Shown: positions 20,966 through 28,715, counted from the first letter of the stretch. The stretch is 64,000 bases of DNA from Rhizobiales bacterium 2SD (GCA_005502805.1 SCMY01000003.1:1-64000); one strand, 5' to 3'. Notes: generated by a model not told the origin, from the sequence alone. Numbers and translations are program-made.

Positions 20966-21061
20966 GCGGACCATCCGCCGCACCCTCATGCCGCCTTTTC
21001 GGCGGTTCTTCGCTTGGAGTCGGGCGAACCGACTCAGGGCAAAGGCCTTGGAAAAGCCAAG
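20966..21061 (-). promoter_or_regulatory. Candidate structured mRNA leader: four stem-loops
   Basis: Four consecutive perfect hairpins lie in under 100 nt just upstream of the symporter start. The arms are GCGGA/TCCGC (20966-20978), CCGCC/GGCGG (20991-21005), GAGTCGG/CCGACTC (21017-21035) and CTTGG/CCAAG (21047-21061). The loops are 3-5 nt. It matches no riboswitch class I know, and the transcription start is unknown. Confidence 0.35.
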
Positions 21062-21274
21062 TTTGATGGGTTACGAATGCGTCTCCCCCCGGCAATCTTC
21101 AACCGAGCACTTGGTCTTGCACCGAAAGGCGTAAGACGAAGGATTGAGCGCGCGTCGGAGCCGAGCCGGCATCATTTCCCGGCGAGACTCGCCTTGCCGG
21201 CTCCGCGTCGTTAACCTCTCGCTAACCACGCCGGCTTCGGGCCGACTGGCTGCGCAAGGATGGGAGCTGGTTGC

Positions 21275-21697
21275 ATGAGAATTCTCTCTGGAGCGTCTCT
21301 GCTCGCCGCGTTCACCGGACTCTGCATCGCAGCGTCTCCGGCCGATGCGGCGTCGGGCTTCGGCGCCGGATCCAGGGCCGGATATGCCGGCCCGGCTCCG
21401 CGCTTTGCCCCGCTGCGGCCGGGCGCGCGCCCCGGCCATCTCCACCACGGCCGTGCCGGTCTCCATGCTCGCGGCTATTCCGGTTCGTTCGGCTGGCCGG
21501 GCGATCAGCGGGTCGTGGTCGTGCTGCCTGAGGCAAGCGAGCCTCCGCCGGCAAAGGAGCCCTCGATCCCGGTCGCGATCGGCATTCAGCGGCCGCCTGT
21601 GGCCGATCCGGTGCTGTACCGGATCGAGACCGAGCGCGGCCGTCCGGTGGTGCGGGTGATGCGCTTCAGCAGCGACGGCCGGGTCGCGCGGCGCTGA
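21275..21697 (+). CDS. Hypothetical secreted protein
   Basis: 140 aa. The start at 21275 has GGGAG 8 nt upstream. A signal peptide is clear (MRILSGASLLAAFTGLCIAA, likely cleavage after SPADA). The mature part is Gly/Pro/Arg/His-rich (GPAPRFAPLRPGARPGHLHHG), then a more ordered C-terminal region VLYRIETERGRPVVRVMRFS. No domain is recognised. Confidence 0.75.
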   Translation: MRILSGASLLAAFTGLCIAASPADAASGFGAGSRAGYAGPAPRFAPLRPGARPGHLHHGRAGLHARGYSGSFGWPGDQRVVVVLPEASEPPPAKEPSIPVAIGIQRPPVADPVLYRIETERGRPVVRVMRFSSDGRVARR

Positions 21698-21885
21698 GGC
21701 TCGGCCGAGCCTGCGCGGATCAGGAGGCCTTGAGCCTCCTGCAGCAATCAATAATCAGGGCTGGCTGCCGCCCGCCGCTGCTCCGGCGAGAGAACTCACG
21801 CGATTCAGGCGGTCGTCGGAAACGGGGATCGACCCGGTTCCGTCACAAAGCCGGGTGCGCTCGACATGTTGCTTTCCGCGACATG

Positions 21886-23292
21886 TCAAAAAAATTCAAC
21901 ATGCCAGGATTGTAGATCGGTCACGTTCTGCAACGTAATGGTATTGGCGCTGTCAAATGTGATGATTGCCGAGCCGTTGATGAACTGGGTATGCGCCATG
22001 ACATCAGCATAGCTGGTGAAAATGGATCTGTCGAAGCGAAGTATATCGTAGGTCCCATCTGGAGAGAATCCGGAATTCTGGAAGTCCGTGATCGTGTCTT
22101 TGCCGAAGCCTGATGAGAACTCGAAGCGATCGCCGTAGCGCCACGCGCCGATACCGCTGGTCATGACATCGTCGCCGGCGCCGCCGACGATCAAGTCTCC
22201 ACCCCGGCCGGCGACGATCCGGTCGTTTCCGTCGCCGCCGTAGAGGCGGTCGCCACCGGAGTCGTCCGTCCAGTTCTCCGTCTGGCGGCCGATCAGGACG
22301 TCGTCGCCACTGCCGCCGTCGAGCAGGTCGTTCCAGTCGCCGCCGATCAGCGTGTCATCGCCGTCGTCGCCGTAGAGCTGATGGCCGACCCGTTGAAATT
22401 CACCGGCGTCCGGCAGGGTGACGGAAAGGTAGTCGTTGCCGGCGCCGCCCTGGAGCTCGTTCGAGCCTTTTCCACCGAAGAGATGGTCGTTCCCGTCGCC
22501 GCCGAAGAGGCGGTCGTCGCCATCCTCGCCCTGGAGCTCGTCGTCGCCGTCTTGTCCGAACAGGATGTCGTTGCCGGCCCCACCGAACAGGCGGTCATTG
22601 CCCTGCTCGCCCTGGAGCTCGTCGTCACCGTCCTGCCCGAACAGCATGTCGTTGCCGAAGCCACCGAACAGGCGGTCGTTGCCCTGCTCGCCCTGGAGCT
22701 CGTCGTCGCCGTCCTGCCCGAACAGCAGGTCGGCGCCGAACCCGCCCCAGAGCCGATCATTGTCCTGCTCGCCCTGGAGCAGGTCGTCGCCGTCCTGTCC
22801 GAACAGCATGTCCGCGCCGAGGCCGCCCCAGAGCCGGTCGTCGCCGGCTTCGCCCTGCAACAGATCTGCGCCGTCGCCGCCATAGAGGTCGTCGTTGCCG
22901 GCCCCGCCCCAGAGCCGGTCGTTGCCGGCTTCGCCGATCAGGATATCGAGGCCGCCGCCGCCATAGATGTCGTCGTTGCCATCCTCACCCCAGGCGCGGT
23001 TGTTGCCCTCGCCGGTGATGATGATGTCGTTTCCCGCCCCGCCGAAGAGCAGGTCGTCGCCATCCTCGCCATAGAGCCAGTCGTCGCCCAGATTGCCGTA
23101 GAGGACGTCGTTTCCGGTGCTGGCATACAGGACGTCGCCGCCGCCGAGCCCTGTCAGCGCATCGTCGAGTGCCGTCCCGATGAGAGTATCGGCAAATTCA
23201 GTGCCGACGATCGTTGCACCAACAGCTATGACGGGCGCTCCAGTAGCCAGGTTCCACGTCAAAGTAGTAAGGAGTGCCCCTAAAATAGGCAA
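21886..23292 (-). CDS. RTX (hemolysin-type) calcium-binding repeat protein
   Basis: The 468-aa product is almost wholly nonapeptide repeats of the GGxGxDxLx type, which bind Ca2+ in a parallel beta-roll after secretion by a type I system. Residues 125-286 are six successive 27-aa units (three nonapeptides each) of the form DRLFGGFGNDMLFGQDGDD and on. The C-terminal ~80 residues (SGFGKDTITDFQ, then ILRFDRS) resemble the non-cleaved secretion-signal region. No enzymatic domain is present. It starts 21 bp downstream of rlmB on the same strand. No type I secretion genes are in the window. Confidence 0.93.
   Translation of the reverse strand: MPILGALLTTLTWNLATGAPVIAVGATIVGTEFADTLIGTALDDALTGLGGGDVLYASTGNDVLYGNLGDDWLYGEDGDDLLFGGAGNDIIITGEGNNRAWGEDGNDDIYGGGGLDILIGEAGNDRLWGGAGNDDLYGGDGADLLQGEAGDDRLWGGLGADMLFGQDGDDLLQGEQDNDRLWGGFGADLLFGQDGDDELQGEQGNDRLFGGFGNDMLFGQDGDDELQGEQGNDRLFGGAGNDILFGQDGDDELQGEDGDDRLFGGDGNDHLFGGKGSNELQGGAGNDYLSVTLPDAGEFQRVGHQLYGDDGDDTLIGGDWNDLLDGGSGDDVLIGRQTENWTDDSGGDRLYGGDGNDRIVAGRGGDLIVGGAGDDVMTSGIGAWRYGDRFEFSSGFGKDTITDFQNSGFSPDGTYDILRFDRSIFTSYADVMAHTQFINGSAIITFDSANTITLQNVTDLQSWHVEFF
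22435..22920 (-). repeat. Tandem 81-bp coding repeats in the RTX gene
   Basis: Six in-frame 81-bp units encode residues 125-286. The central ones are nearly identical at both DNA and protein level, which suggests recent unit duplication. Confidence 0.85.
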
Positions 23293-23313
23293 CCGCGTTG
23301 ACGACTACTTGCC

Positions 23314-24123
23314 TCAACGCAAGTGCTGGGAGGCGCCGACGCGCGTTGCAGCGTAGAGCGCGATCGCGGTCGCGTTCGAGACGTTGAGGCTCTTGATCGC
23401 GCCGGGCATGTCGAGCCGGGCGAGATGGTCGCAGAGTTCGCGTGAGCGCTGGCGCAGGCCCTTGCCCTCGGCGCCCATCACCAGTACCAGAGGGCGGCGC
23501 AGCGGGACCTCGTCGAGCGAGACATCCCCTTCCGAATCGAAGCCGAGCCGCAGGAAGCCGCGCTCGCCGAGCTTGTCGAGCGCATCCCCCAGGTTTTTCA
23601 CCGCGACCAGCGGCACGTGCTCGAGCGCGCCCGAGGCGGATTTCGCCAGCACGCCCGTCGCCGCCGGCGAATGCCGGATGGTGACGATCACAGCGGCCAC
23701 GGCGAAGGCCGCGGCCGAGCGCAGGATCGCCCCGACATTGTGCGGATCGGTGATCTGATCGAGCGCCAGCACGATCGCATCGTCCGGCAGGCTGTCGAGA
23801 TCGGGCGAGGGCAGGGGATCGCAGACGAGATAGAGCCCCTGATGCACCGCGTCCGGCGTCAGCAGCCGGTCGATCTGCGAGGGCCGCACCAGTTCCGGCA
23901 CCAGCGGCAATTCGCCGACCTCCTCGGCCAGCCGCTTCAGCGCGTTCTCGGTCGCGAGCAGCTTGCGGAAGTGCCGGCGCGGATTGCGCAACGCCTCGAT
24001 CACCGGATGGGCGCCGTAGAGGATCGCCTCGTCGATCTCGCCGGGCCGGTGCGGCGGCGGGCCGTCACGATCCGGACGGCCGCGGCGATTCTGGAAACGG
24101 GGGCGGGACGGGGCGGACATCAT
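23314..24123 (-). CDS. rlmB: TrmH-family RNA 2'-O-methyltransferase (RlmB)
   Basis: SpoU/TrmH knot methyltransferase, 269 aa, expected to methylate the 2'-O of a guanosine in 23S rRNA. Residues ~32-100 form the substrate-binding domain (ILYGAHPVIEALRNPRRHF). The SPOUT motifs are complete: DQITDPHNVGAILRSAAAF, VLVMGAEGKGLR, and SLNVSNATAIALY. The N-terminal 30 residues are Arg/Pro-rich. CGGAG precedes the ATG. Confidence 0.94.
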   Translation of the reverse strand: MMSAPSRPRFQNRRGRPDRDGPPPHRPGEIDEAILYGAHPVIEALRNPRRHFRKLLATENALKRLAEEVGELPLVPELVRPSQIDRLLTPDAVHQGLYLVCDPLPSPDLDSLPDDAIVLALDQITDPHNVGAILRSAAAFAVAAVIVTIRHSPAATGVLAKSASGALEHVPLVAVKNLGDALDKLGERGFLRLGFDSEGDVSLDEVPLRRPLVLVMGAEGKGLRQRSRELCDHLARLDMPGAIKSLNVSNATAIALYAATRVGASQHLR

Positions 24124-24223
24124 GGCTCCGGAAAGGTGACGCCATGCCCTGCCACGGCAGGGCCGGCTTGGCCAGCCCGAAGGTCGGTGAGGAGAGCTTC
24201 ACTCAATCACGGCAAGGAGAAAA

Positions 24224-24793
24224 ATGCAGATGACGAAGACAGATCAGCGCCTGTTCGTGGTGACCGGCGGGCCGGGAGCCGGCAAGACGACCCTGCTGGC
24301 CACGCTGGCGGCCGCGGGGCATGCCGTCGCGCCGGAGGCGGGGCGGGCGATCATCCGCGACCAGCTTGCGATCGACGGGCCGGCCTTGCCCTGGCGTGAC
24401 CGGGCGCTGTTTGCCGAGCTGATGCTGAATTTCGACCTGCGTTCCTATCGAGAGGCACAGGCGCGCGCCTCTCCGGTCTTCTTCGATCGCGGCGTTCCCG
24501 ACAGCATCGGCTATCTGCGGCTGTGTGGGCTGCCGGTGCCCGGGCATTTCGAACGAGCCGCCGGTGCCGTTCGCTATGCCCGGATCATCTTCGCCGCGCC
24601 GCCCTGGCGCGATATCTATGCGCAGGATGCCGAGCGCAAGCAGGATTTCGCCGAGGCCGAGCGCACCTATGAGGCGGTCACCTCGGCTTATCGCGAGCAT
24701 GGCTATAAGCTCGTCGAATTGCCGCGGATCGGCGTCGAGGCCCGCGCCGCTTTCGTGCTGGAGCGCGTGCGGGGCGTTGCTTCCGGCCGATGA
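24224..24793 (+). CDS. AAA-type ATPase/kinase-like protein
   Basis: 189 aa with P-loop VTGGPGAGKTTLLATL at residues 13-28. The second half has FFDRGVPDSIGYLRLCGLPVP and an R-rich region (YAQDAERKQDFAEAERTYEAV) typical of the AAA_28 group of small nucleoside-kinase-like ATPases. An excellent AAGGAG precedes the ATG. It is followed closely by the YkgJ gene. The substrate is unknown. Confidence 0.87.
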   Translation: MQMTKTDQRLFVVTGGPGAGKTTLLATLAAAGHAVAPEAGRAIIRDQLAIDGPALPWRDRALFAELMLNFDLRSYREAQARASPVFFDRGVPDSIGYLRLCGLPVPGHFERAAGAVRYARIIFAAPPWRDIYAQDAERKQDFAEAERTYEAVTSAYREHGYKLVELPRIGVEARAAFVLERVRGVASGR

Positions 24794-24840
24794 CGAACCG
24801 CGCTAGGCTGAGGCTTCGCCGCAGCCTCGGGAGGCGCGTC

Positions 24841-25419
24841 ATGGCGGAAAGCTCCGAGGCCGGCACGATGCACTCGGGCCGGACGCTCAACCATCTGGTT
24901 CCCGGACGCGATTGCGGCGACTGCGTCGCTTGCTGTCAGGTGCTGCGCATCGTCGATCCGCAGGTCGGCAAGCCCGCGGGAATCATGTGTCGCCATAACA
25001 CCGGCAGGGGCTGCGGCATCTACCAGACGCGGCCGGGCATCTGCCGTACGTGGTTCTGTCTCTGGCGGCGCATCGACGCCATGCCGGAGGAGACGCGGCC
25101 CGACCGTTGTGGCGTGATCTTCTGTCTGGAGGGCGAGGAAAGCCATCCGAATCCGTTCGCCCGCTTCTGCGTGGTGGCGCGGCCTGTCGCCGGCACGCGG
25201 GCGCTGCGTAGCGCCATGGTCAGGCAGGTCATCGCGATGTTCGTCCGGCAGGGCGAATTGCCGGTCTGGGTGCATCGCCATGGCGTACGCAGCCTGGTTT
25301 ACCCTCCGCCCGACCTCGCCGATGCGATCGAACGGCCGGAAAAGACGCCGTTCCAGGGCCTGGTCCCGGCCGCGCTGGGCTGGCGCAGCCGTCATCGCAT
25401 GAGCTGGCCAGAGGGTTGA
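24841..25419 (+). CDS. YkgJ-family cysteine cluster protein
   Basis: 192 aa from 24841 (GGGAGG just upstream); an ATG at 24790 overlapping the previous stop is an alternative. The cysteine pattern GRDCGDCVACCQVL, then CRHNTGRGCGIYQTRPGICRTWFCLW, matches the YkgJ/Fe-S or zinc cluster family, whose role is largely unknown. Probable operon with the ATPase gene. Confidence 0.85.
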   Translation: MAESSEAGTMHSGRTLNHLVPGRDCGDCVACCQVLRIVDPQVGKPAGIMCRHNTGRGCGIYQTRPGICRTWFCLWRRIDAMPEETRPDRCGVIFCLEGEESHPNPFARFCVVARPVAGTRALRSAMVRQVIAMFVRQGELPVWVHRHGVRSLVYPPPDLADAIERPEKTPFQGLVPAALGWRSRHRMSWPEG

Positions 25420-25571
25420 GCGCATCGCTCGGACGATCGCTTGTCGTTAGATGGCTTTTAGGCGTTGACAGGCGGCGGCCCTCTCATCATAAGTCCGCCC
25501 GCGCCTGCCGCCCTTCACAAAAGTGAAACAGGCGGTTGCGGCCAGCCCTTCGGGCCGGCTTGCGGCAAGGC

Positions 25572-25656
25572 GGGGGAATGTCCCGAGCGGCAAAGGGGGC
25601 GGACTGTAAATCCGCTGGCTATGCCTTCGCAGGTTCGAGTCCTGCTTCCCCCACCA
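25572..25656 (+). tRNA. tRNA-Tyr (GUA)
   Basis: 85 nt with a long variable arm as expected for Tyr. The acceptor is GGGGGAA/TTCCCCC, the anticodon stem-loop GCGGACTGTAAATCCGC contains GTA, the T loop is GGTTCGAGTCC, and CCA is encoded. A T7 run follows at about 25662. Confidence 0.97.
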
Positions 25657-25817
25657 CCTTGCTTTTTTTGAGCGCTGTTTTCCTCGGTTCTCCTGCTTGT
25701 CGGCCGTGCCCGGATTGTGCGGTGCGTGAACGGCGCAGGCTGCGAACAGCCAGCCTTCCCCGAATCCGAGCGAGCTGCTAGCCTCGCTGCAAAAGGCTAT
25801 TTGGGTATGACCGCGCA

Positions 25818-27053
25818 GTGACAGCAAAGACCCAGGGCGGTTCTGTCGCCGCGCTCGGCGCCATCGTCGCAGGCGCCCTGATCCTGCAGGTCGCCGGGAC
25901 GATCGTGAACACGGTCGTGCCGCTGCAGATGGCGATCGCGAACCAGCCGCCTCTGCTGATCGGCCTCGTCGCCTCGGCTTATTCGCTCGGCTTCCTGATC
26001 GGCTGTTTCGTCAATCCTTCTCTCGTCCGCCGGGTGGGCCATATCCGCGGCTTCGCCGTGTTCGCCGCGCTCCAGGCCGTATCGACACTGAGCTTTCCCT
26101 TGCTGCCGGAAGCATGGTGGGGGACGTCGCGGCTCGTCATGGGCCTGGCGGCGGCTGGCCACGGCATCTGCATCGAGAGCTGGATCAGCGGGCAGGCCAA
26201 CCGGGCCCAGCGCGGCCGCATCTTCGGCGTCTACCAGATCCTCAACCGCGTTGCGCTGATCGGCTCGCAGATCGGGGTCGGCTATGTCGCGATCCAGTCG
26301 CAGGATGTCTTCCTGTTCGCCAGCATGGCGTTCTCGATCGCGCTGATTCCGGTGGCGCTGACACGAGCCCGTGGGCCTGAGTCGAGCGAGATCGTCTCGG
26401 TTGGATTGCGGACGCTGTGGCAGCAGGCGCCGGCCGCCGTCGTGGGGTGCCTCTATGTCGGCATGGTCGGCGGCCCACTGACCAGCGTCGCTCCCGCCTA
26501 TGGCATCCTGTCCGGTCTCGACCAGCGCGCCACCATCCTGCTCACGGCCGGTATCCAGATCGGCGCACTCCTGCTGCAATGGCCGATGAGCCTGCTGGCG
26601 GACCGCGTCGCCAGCCGCCTGATCATGTTGATCGCGACCAGCATCGTCGCAGTCGTCGCCTCCGGGCTGATGATGCTCCTCGAGGTCGATGCTGCTCATG
26701 GCCGGATCTGGCTCTTCGGCCTGTTCGCCCTGATCGGCGGCTGCAGCATCCCGCTTTATACGGTCGCGGTGACGCACGCCTATTTCCGCATGGGGCGCGA
26801 TCATGCCGTGGGGCTCTCGGCCCAGTTGCTGTTCCTCTGGGGCACGGGCTCGGCGATCGGGCCGCTGGCGGCGACCTTGCTGATGCAGCTCAGGGGTCCG
26901 CAGGGCATGCTGATCTATCTTGTTGCGCTCTCGGTCGCCGTCGCGATCTACATTGCGCTGCGGATCTCGCGAAACCCATCGCCGCCGCTCGTCGAGGGGG
27001 AGCGTGGCGCCAGCGGCCCGACGATCCCGGATATCGAAATGGCTAAGCGATAG
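25818..27053 (+). CDS. MFS transporter (YcaD-like)
   Basis: 411 aa with about 12 membrane segments. Features include SAYSLGFLIGCFVNPSLVRRVGHIRGFAVF in the first half and WPMSLLADRVASRLIML in the second, plus a hydrophilic C-terminal tail. It resembles the YcaD group of putative transporters; the substrate is unknown. The start is a GTG; an ATG at 25807 terminates after four codons. It sits between tRNA-Tyr and tRNA-Gly. Confidence 0.88.
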   Translation: MTAKTQGGSVAALGAIVAGALILQVAGTIVNTVVPLQMAIANQPPLLIGLVASAYSLGFLIGCFVNPSLVRRVGHIRGFAVFAALQAVSTLSFPLLPEAWWGTSRLVMGLAAAGHGICIESWISGQANRAQRGRIFGVYQILNRVALIGSQIGVGYVAIQSQDVFLFASMAFSIALIPVALTRARGPESSEIVSVGLRTLWQQAPAAVVGCLYVGMVGGPLTSVAPAYGILSGLDQRATILLTAGIQIGALLLQWPMSLLADRVASRLIMLIATSIVAVVASGLMMLLEVDAAHGRIWLFGLFALIGGCSIPLYTVAVTHAYFRMGRDHAVGLSAQLLFLWGTGSAIGPLAATLLMQLRGPQGMLIYLVALSVAVAIYIALRISRNPSPPLVEGERGASGPTIPDIEMAKR

Positions 27054-27134
27054 CGTCCCTGGGGGCTGTGCGGACGGGCATGGTCAACCGGAGGTCCGCG
27101 CCAGTGAATTCGCCGTCGCGAAGGCGATGGGAGG

Positions 27135-27257
27135 TCAGGGCTCGAGGAAGAGCAGGGCCAGCATGCCGACGCCGTGGACCAGCAGAGCCAGCCGCAGCGG
27201 GACGGCGGCGATGACCCTGGCCCTGTATGGACAATAGAACTCACTGAACTCGAACAT
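27135..27257 (-). CDS. Small membrane protein (40 aa)
   Basis: The frame has a strong GGGGAGG 4 nt before ATG 27257 and encodes MFEFSEFYCPYRARVIAAVP followed by RLALLVHGVGMLALLFLEP. This gives a short hydrophilic head, a basic patch and one hydrophobic helix. It is divergent from a second small membrane-protein gene at 27414, and the two share an intergenic region with paired palindromes. No family is recognised. Confidence 0.55.
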   Translation of the reverse strand: MFEFSEFYCPYRARVIAAVPLRLALLVHGVGMLALLFLEP

Positions 27258-27303
27258 ATCGCCTCCCCAGCTGCACACTAGCAACGCCGGGAGGGTGTTT
27301 CGC

Positions 27304-27317
27304 CCCCCATTTGGGGG
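27304..27317. promoter_or_regulatory. Candidate operator, palindrome 1
   Basis: CCCCCATTTGGGGG is a 5+5 bp inverted repeat with an ATTT centre, about 50 bp upstream of the minus-strand small gene start. Its reverse complement recurs at 27352-27365 and 37887-37900. Confidence 0.5.
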
Positions 27318-27351
27318 ACATGGCGCGGCAGATGCGAATTTCTCTCTTTCT

Positions 27352-27365
27352 CCCCCAAATGGGGG
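27352..27365. promoter_or_regulatory. Candidate operator, palindrome 2
   Basis: CCCCCAAATGGGGG, the exact reverse complement of the site at 27304, 48 bp from it centre to centre and about 50 bp upstream of the plus-strand small gene start. Confidence 0.5.
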
Positions 27366-27413
27366 CAGCGGAACGGCACGGTCCCGCTAGGCTCGCGATT
27401 GGGGAGGGGGATT

Positions 27414-27551
27414 ATGGTGATCACGCTTTTCAGCGCGGCAGTGGCCGCCGCCGGCATTCTTGCTTTCGGCTCGATAGCCGGAGGCGCGGCGCTCGGTCTG
27501 TTGACCGGCGCTGCGATCTGGCTCGGCCAGCGCGCCTTGAGCGACACATGA
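27414..27551 (+). CDS. Small membrane protein (45 aa)
   Basis: ATG 27414 follows GGGGAGGGGG. The product MVITLFSAAVAAAGILAFGS then IAGGAALGLLTGAAIWLGQ is a Gly/Ala-rich hydrophobic helical hairpin with a short polar tail (RALSDT). The glycine zipper-like spacing (GSIAGGAALGLLTG) is typical of small membrane or pore-type proteins, but no family is claimed. It is divergent from the 40-aa gene at 27135. Confidence 0.6.
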   Translation: MVITLFSAAVAAAGILAFGSIAGGAALGLLTGAAIWLGQRALSDT

Positions 27552-27642
27552 GCGCGCCCACGCGCCTCTGGTGGATGAGGCCATCTTCTTTGCTGTGACG
27601 GGTTGACACCTGCTGGTCCGATGCTGAATTTGGCGGCCCGGC

Positions 27643-27716
27643 GCGGGTGTAGCTCAATGGTAGAGCAGCAGCCTTCCAAGCTGAATACGAGGGTTCGATT
27701 CCCTTCACCCGCTCCA
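27643..27716 (+). tRNA. tRNA-Gly (UCC)
   Basis: Acceptor GCGGGTG/CACCCGC, D arm TAGCTCAATGGTAGAGC, anticodon loop with TCC (AGCCTTCCAAGCT), T loop GGTTCGATTCC, and encoded CCA. Confidence 0.97.
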
Positions 27717-28133
27717 ACTGCCCCAAAAAAGGGAACGACAGGTTGTCCGCCGGCTCCTGAGGCGCCGGCGCCCGCGATGATCGGGCGATGGCTCACCGGG
27801 TGGCCCTGCAGGCCCGCAAGCCTGACTTCCTTAGAAGGGCCGGATCCCTGGCTCAGCTGAATGCCAGGACTCGATTCTTTTCGCCCGCGCTCGGTTGCCT
27901 TTGAGATCGTCGAGTGCGGCCAGCCTTCTAATCATGACCAGATTGCGGCACGATGTTGGGTGCCTCCGGCCGGCTATACTATTGTGGGTTCGGCCGGGAA
28001 TTGCCATGATCGCCGGCCGACGATGGCGCTCCCACTGGATAATCTCGCGGAAGCGAGCGAAAATCGGACTGATCACCCCAAAGCCCCGCACGCGGTGCTG
28101 GACATATTTCCGCCGCAAGACAGGAGAACTGCC
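27717..28133. other. Intergenic region with a degenerate tRNA-Gly 3' copy
   Basis: About 420 bp without a convincing gene. At 27857-27888 the sequence CTGAATGCCAGGACTCGATT and onward resembles the tRNA-Gly 3' half (CTGAATACGAGGGTTCGATT) with roughly two thirds identity. No integrase is nearby. The last bases hold AGGAG at 28122-28126, the ribosome binding site of the next gene. Confidence 0.45.
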
Positions 28134-28385
28134 ATGCTCAAGATAGCCATCGCCGCAGCGGGGTTTGCTGCTCTCAGCCTCGCCACGGCTCCGGCCTTCG
28201 CCCAAGGCGGCAAGAAGGGCAAGGATGAATTCCTTGGCGTCGATCTCGATACCGGCCGGACCTACTATGACGGCCGCAACGACGGCAAATACTGCCTCTA
28301 CAAGACCGTGCGGGTGTTCAACCGCTATACCGGTTACTACGAGCACCGGCGCGTGCGTCGCTGCGGCCGCGGCCTCTATATGTGA
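28134..28385 (+). CDS. Small secreted protein, two-cysteine family member 1
   Basis: 83 aa with AGGAG upstream and a signal peptide (MLKIAIAAAGFAALSLATAP, cleavage after AFA). The mature part is basic and contains C-L-Y-K-T-V-R-V-F-N-R-x2-G-Y, with the second Cys 23 residues after the first (RRVRRCGRG). The next gene encodes a paralogue with the same cysteine spacing. Function unknown; export to the periplasm or outside is likely. Confidence 0.75.
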   Translation: MLKIAIAAAGFAALSLATAPAFAQGGKKGKDEFLGVDLDTGRTYYDGRNDGKYCLYKTVRVFNRYTGYYEHRRVRRCGRGLYM

Positions 28386-28396
28386 GTGGGGCCGTC

Positions 28397-28621
28397 ATGA
28401 AGCATATCGCGAAGTTCGTCGCCGGCCTCGGCTTTGCCGCTGCGGCGGCGGCATGCACGCCGACCGTCGTCGCCGATCCCGACGGCCGTCTGATCAACAC
28501 CGGACTCGTGCAGGAGGGCGACTGCCTGACGCGCACCGTCATGGTCTACGACCGCGAGCTCGGCTACGAGCGCGCGGTCGAACAGCGTTTCTGCGGCGGG
28601 CGCGCTCGTATCGCACGTTGA
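28397..28621 (+). CDS. Small lipoprotein-like exported protein, two-cysteine family member 2
   Basis: 74 aa beginning MKHIAKFVAGLGFAAAAAAC, where the Cys after the hydrophobic run is a plausible lipidation site. The mature part contains C-L-T-R-T-V-M-V-Y-D-R-x2-G-Y and a Cys 23 residues later (EQRFCGG), matching its upstream neighbour. It lies 11 bp downstream of that gene, so the two form an operon. Confidence 0.72.
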   Translation: MKHIAKFVAGLGFAAAAAACTPTVVADPDGRLINTGLVQEGDCLTRTVMVYDRELGYERAVEQRFCGGRARIAR

Positions 28622-28715
28622 TCCTGCGCAGGCCTCGCCACGGCTGTGGCGGGGCCTGTAGCTTTGCTAGGGTGTCGTGACTGAATCGCTCGGACTCATT
28701 CCGGAGACATGTCAC

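Noticed and set aside
21721-21741. Inverted repeat CAGGAGGC/GCCTCCTG after the secreted-protein gene
   Set aside because: The stem could terminate transcription but lacks a T-tract, so it is not listed as a terminator.
22435-22920. Regular repeats that could suggest a CRISPR array
   Set aside because: The 81-bp units are contiguous, in frame and encode RTX nonapeptides; there are no spacers.
27548-27598. 16-codon frame overlapping the end of the 45-aa gene
   Set aside because: Very short, no independent ribosome binding site and no distinctive composition.
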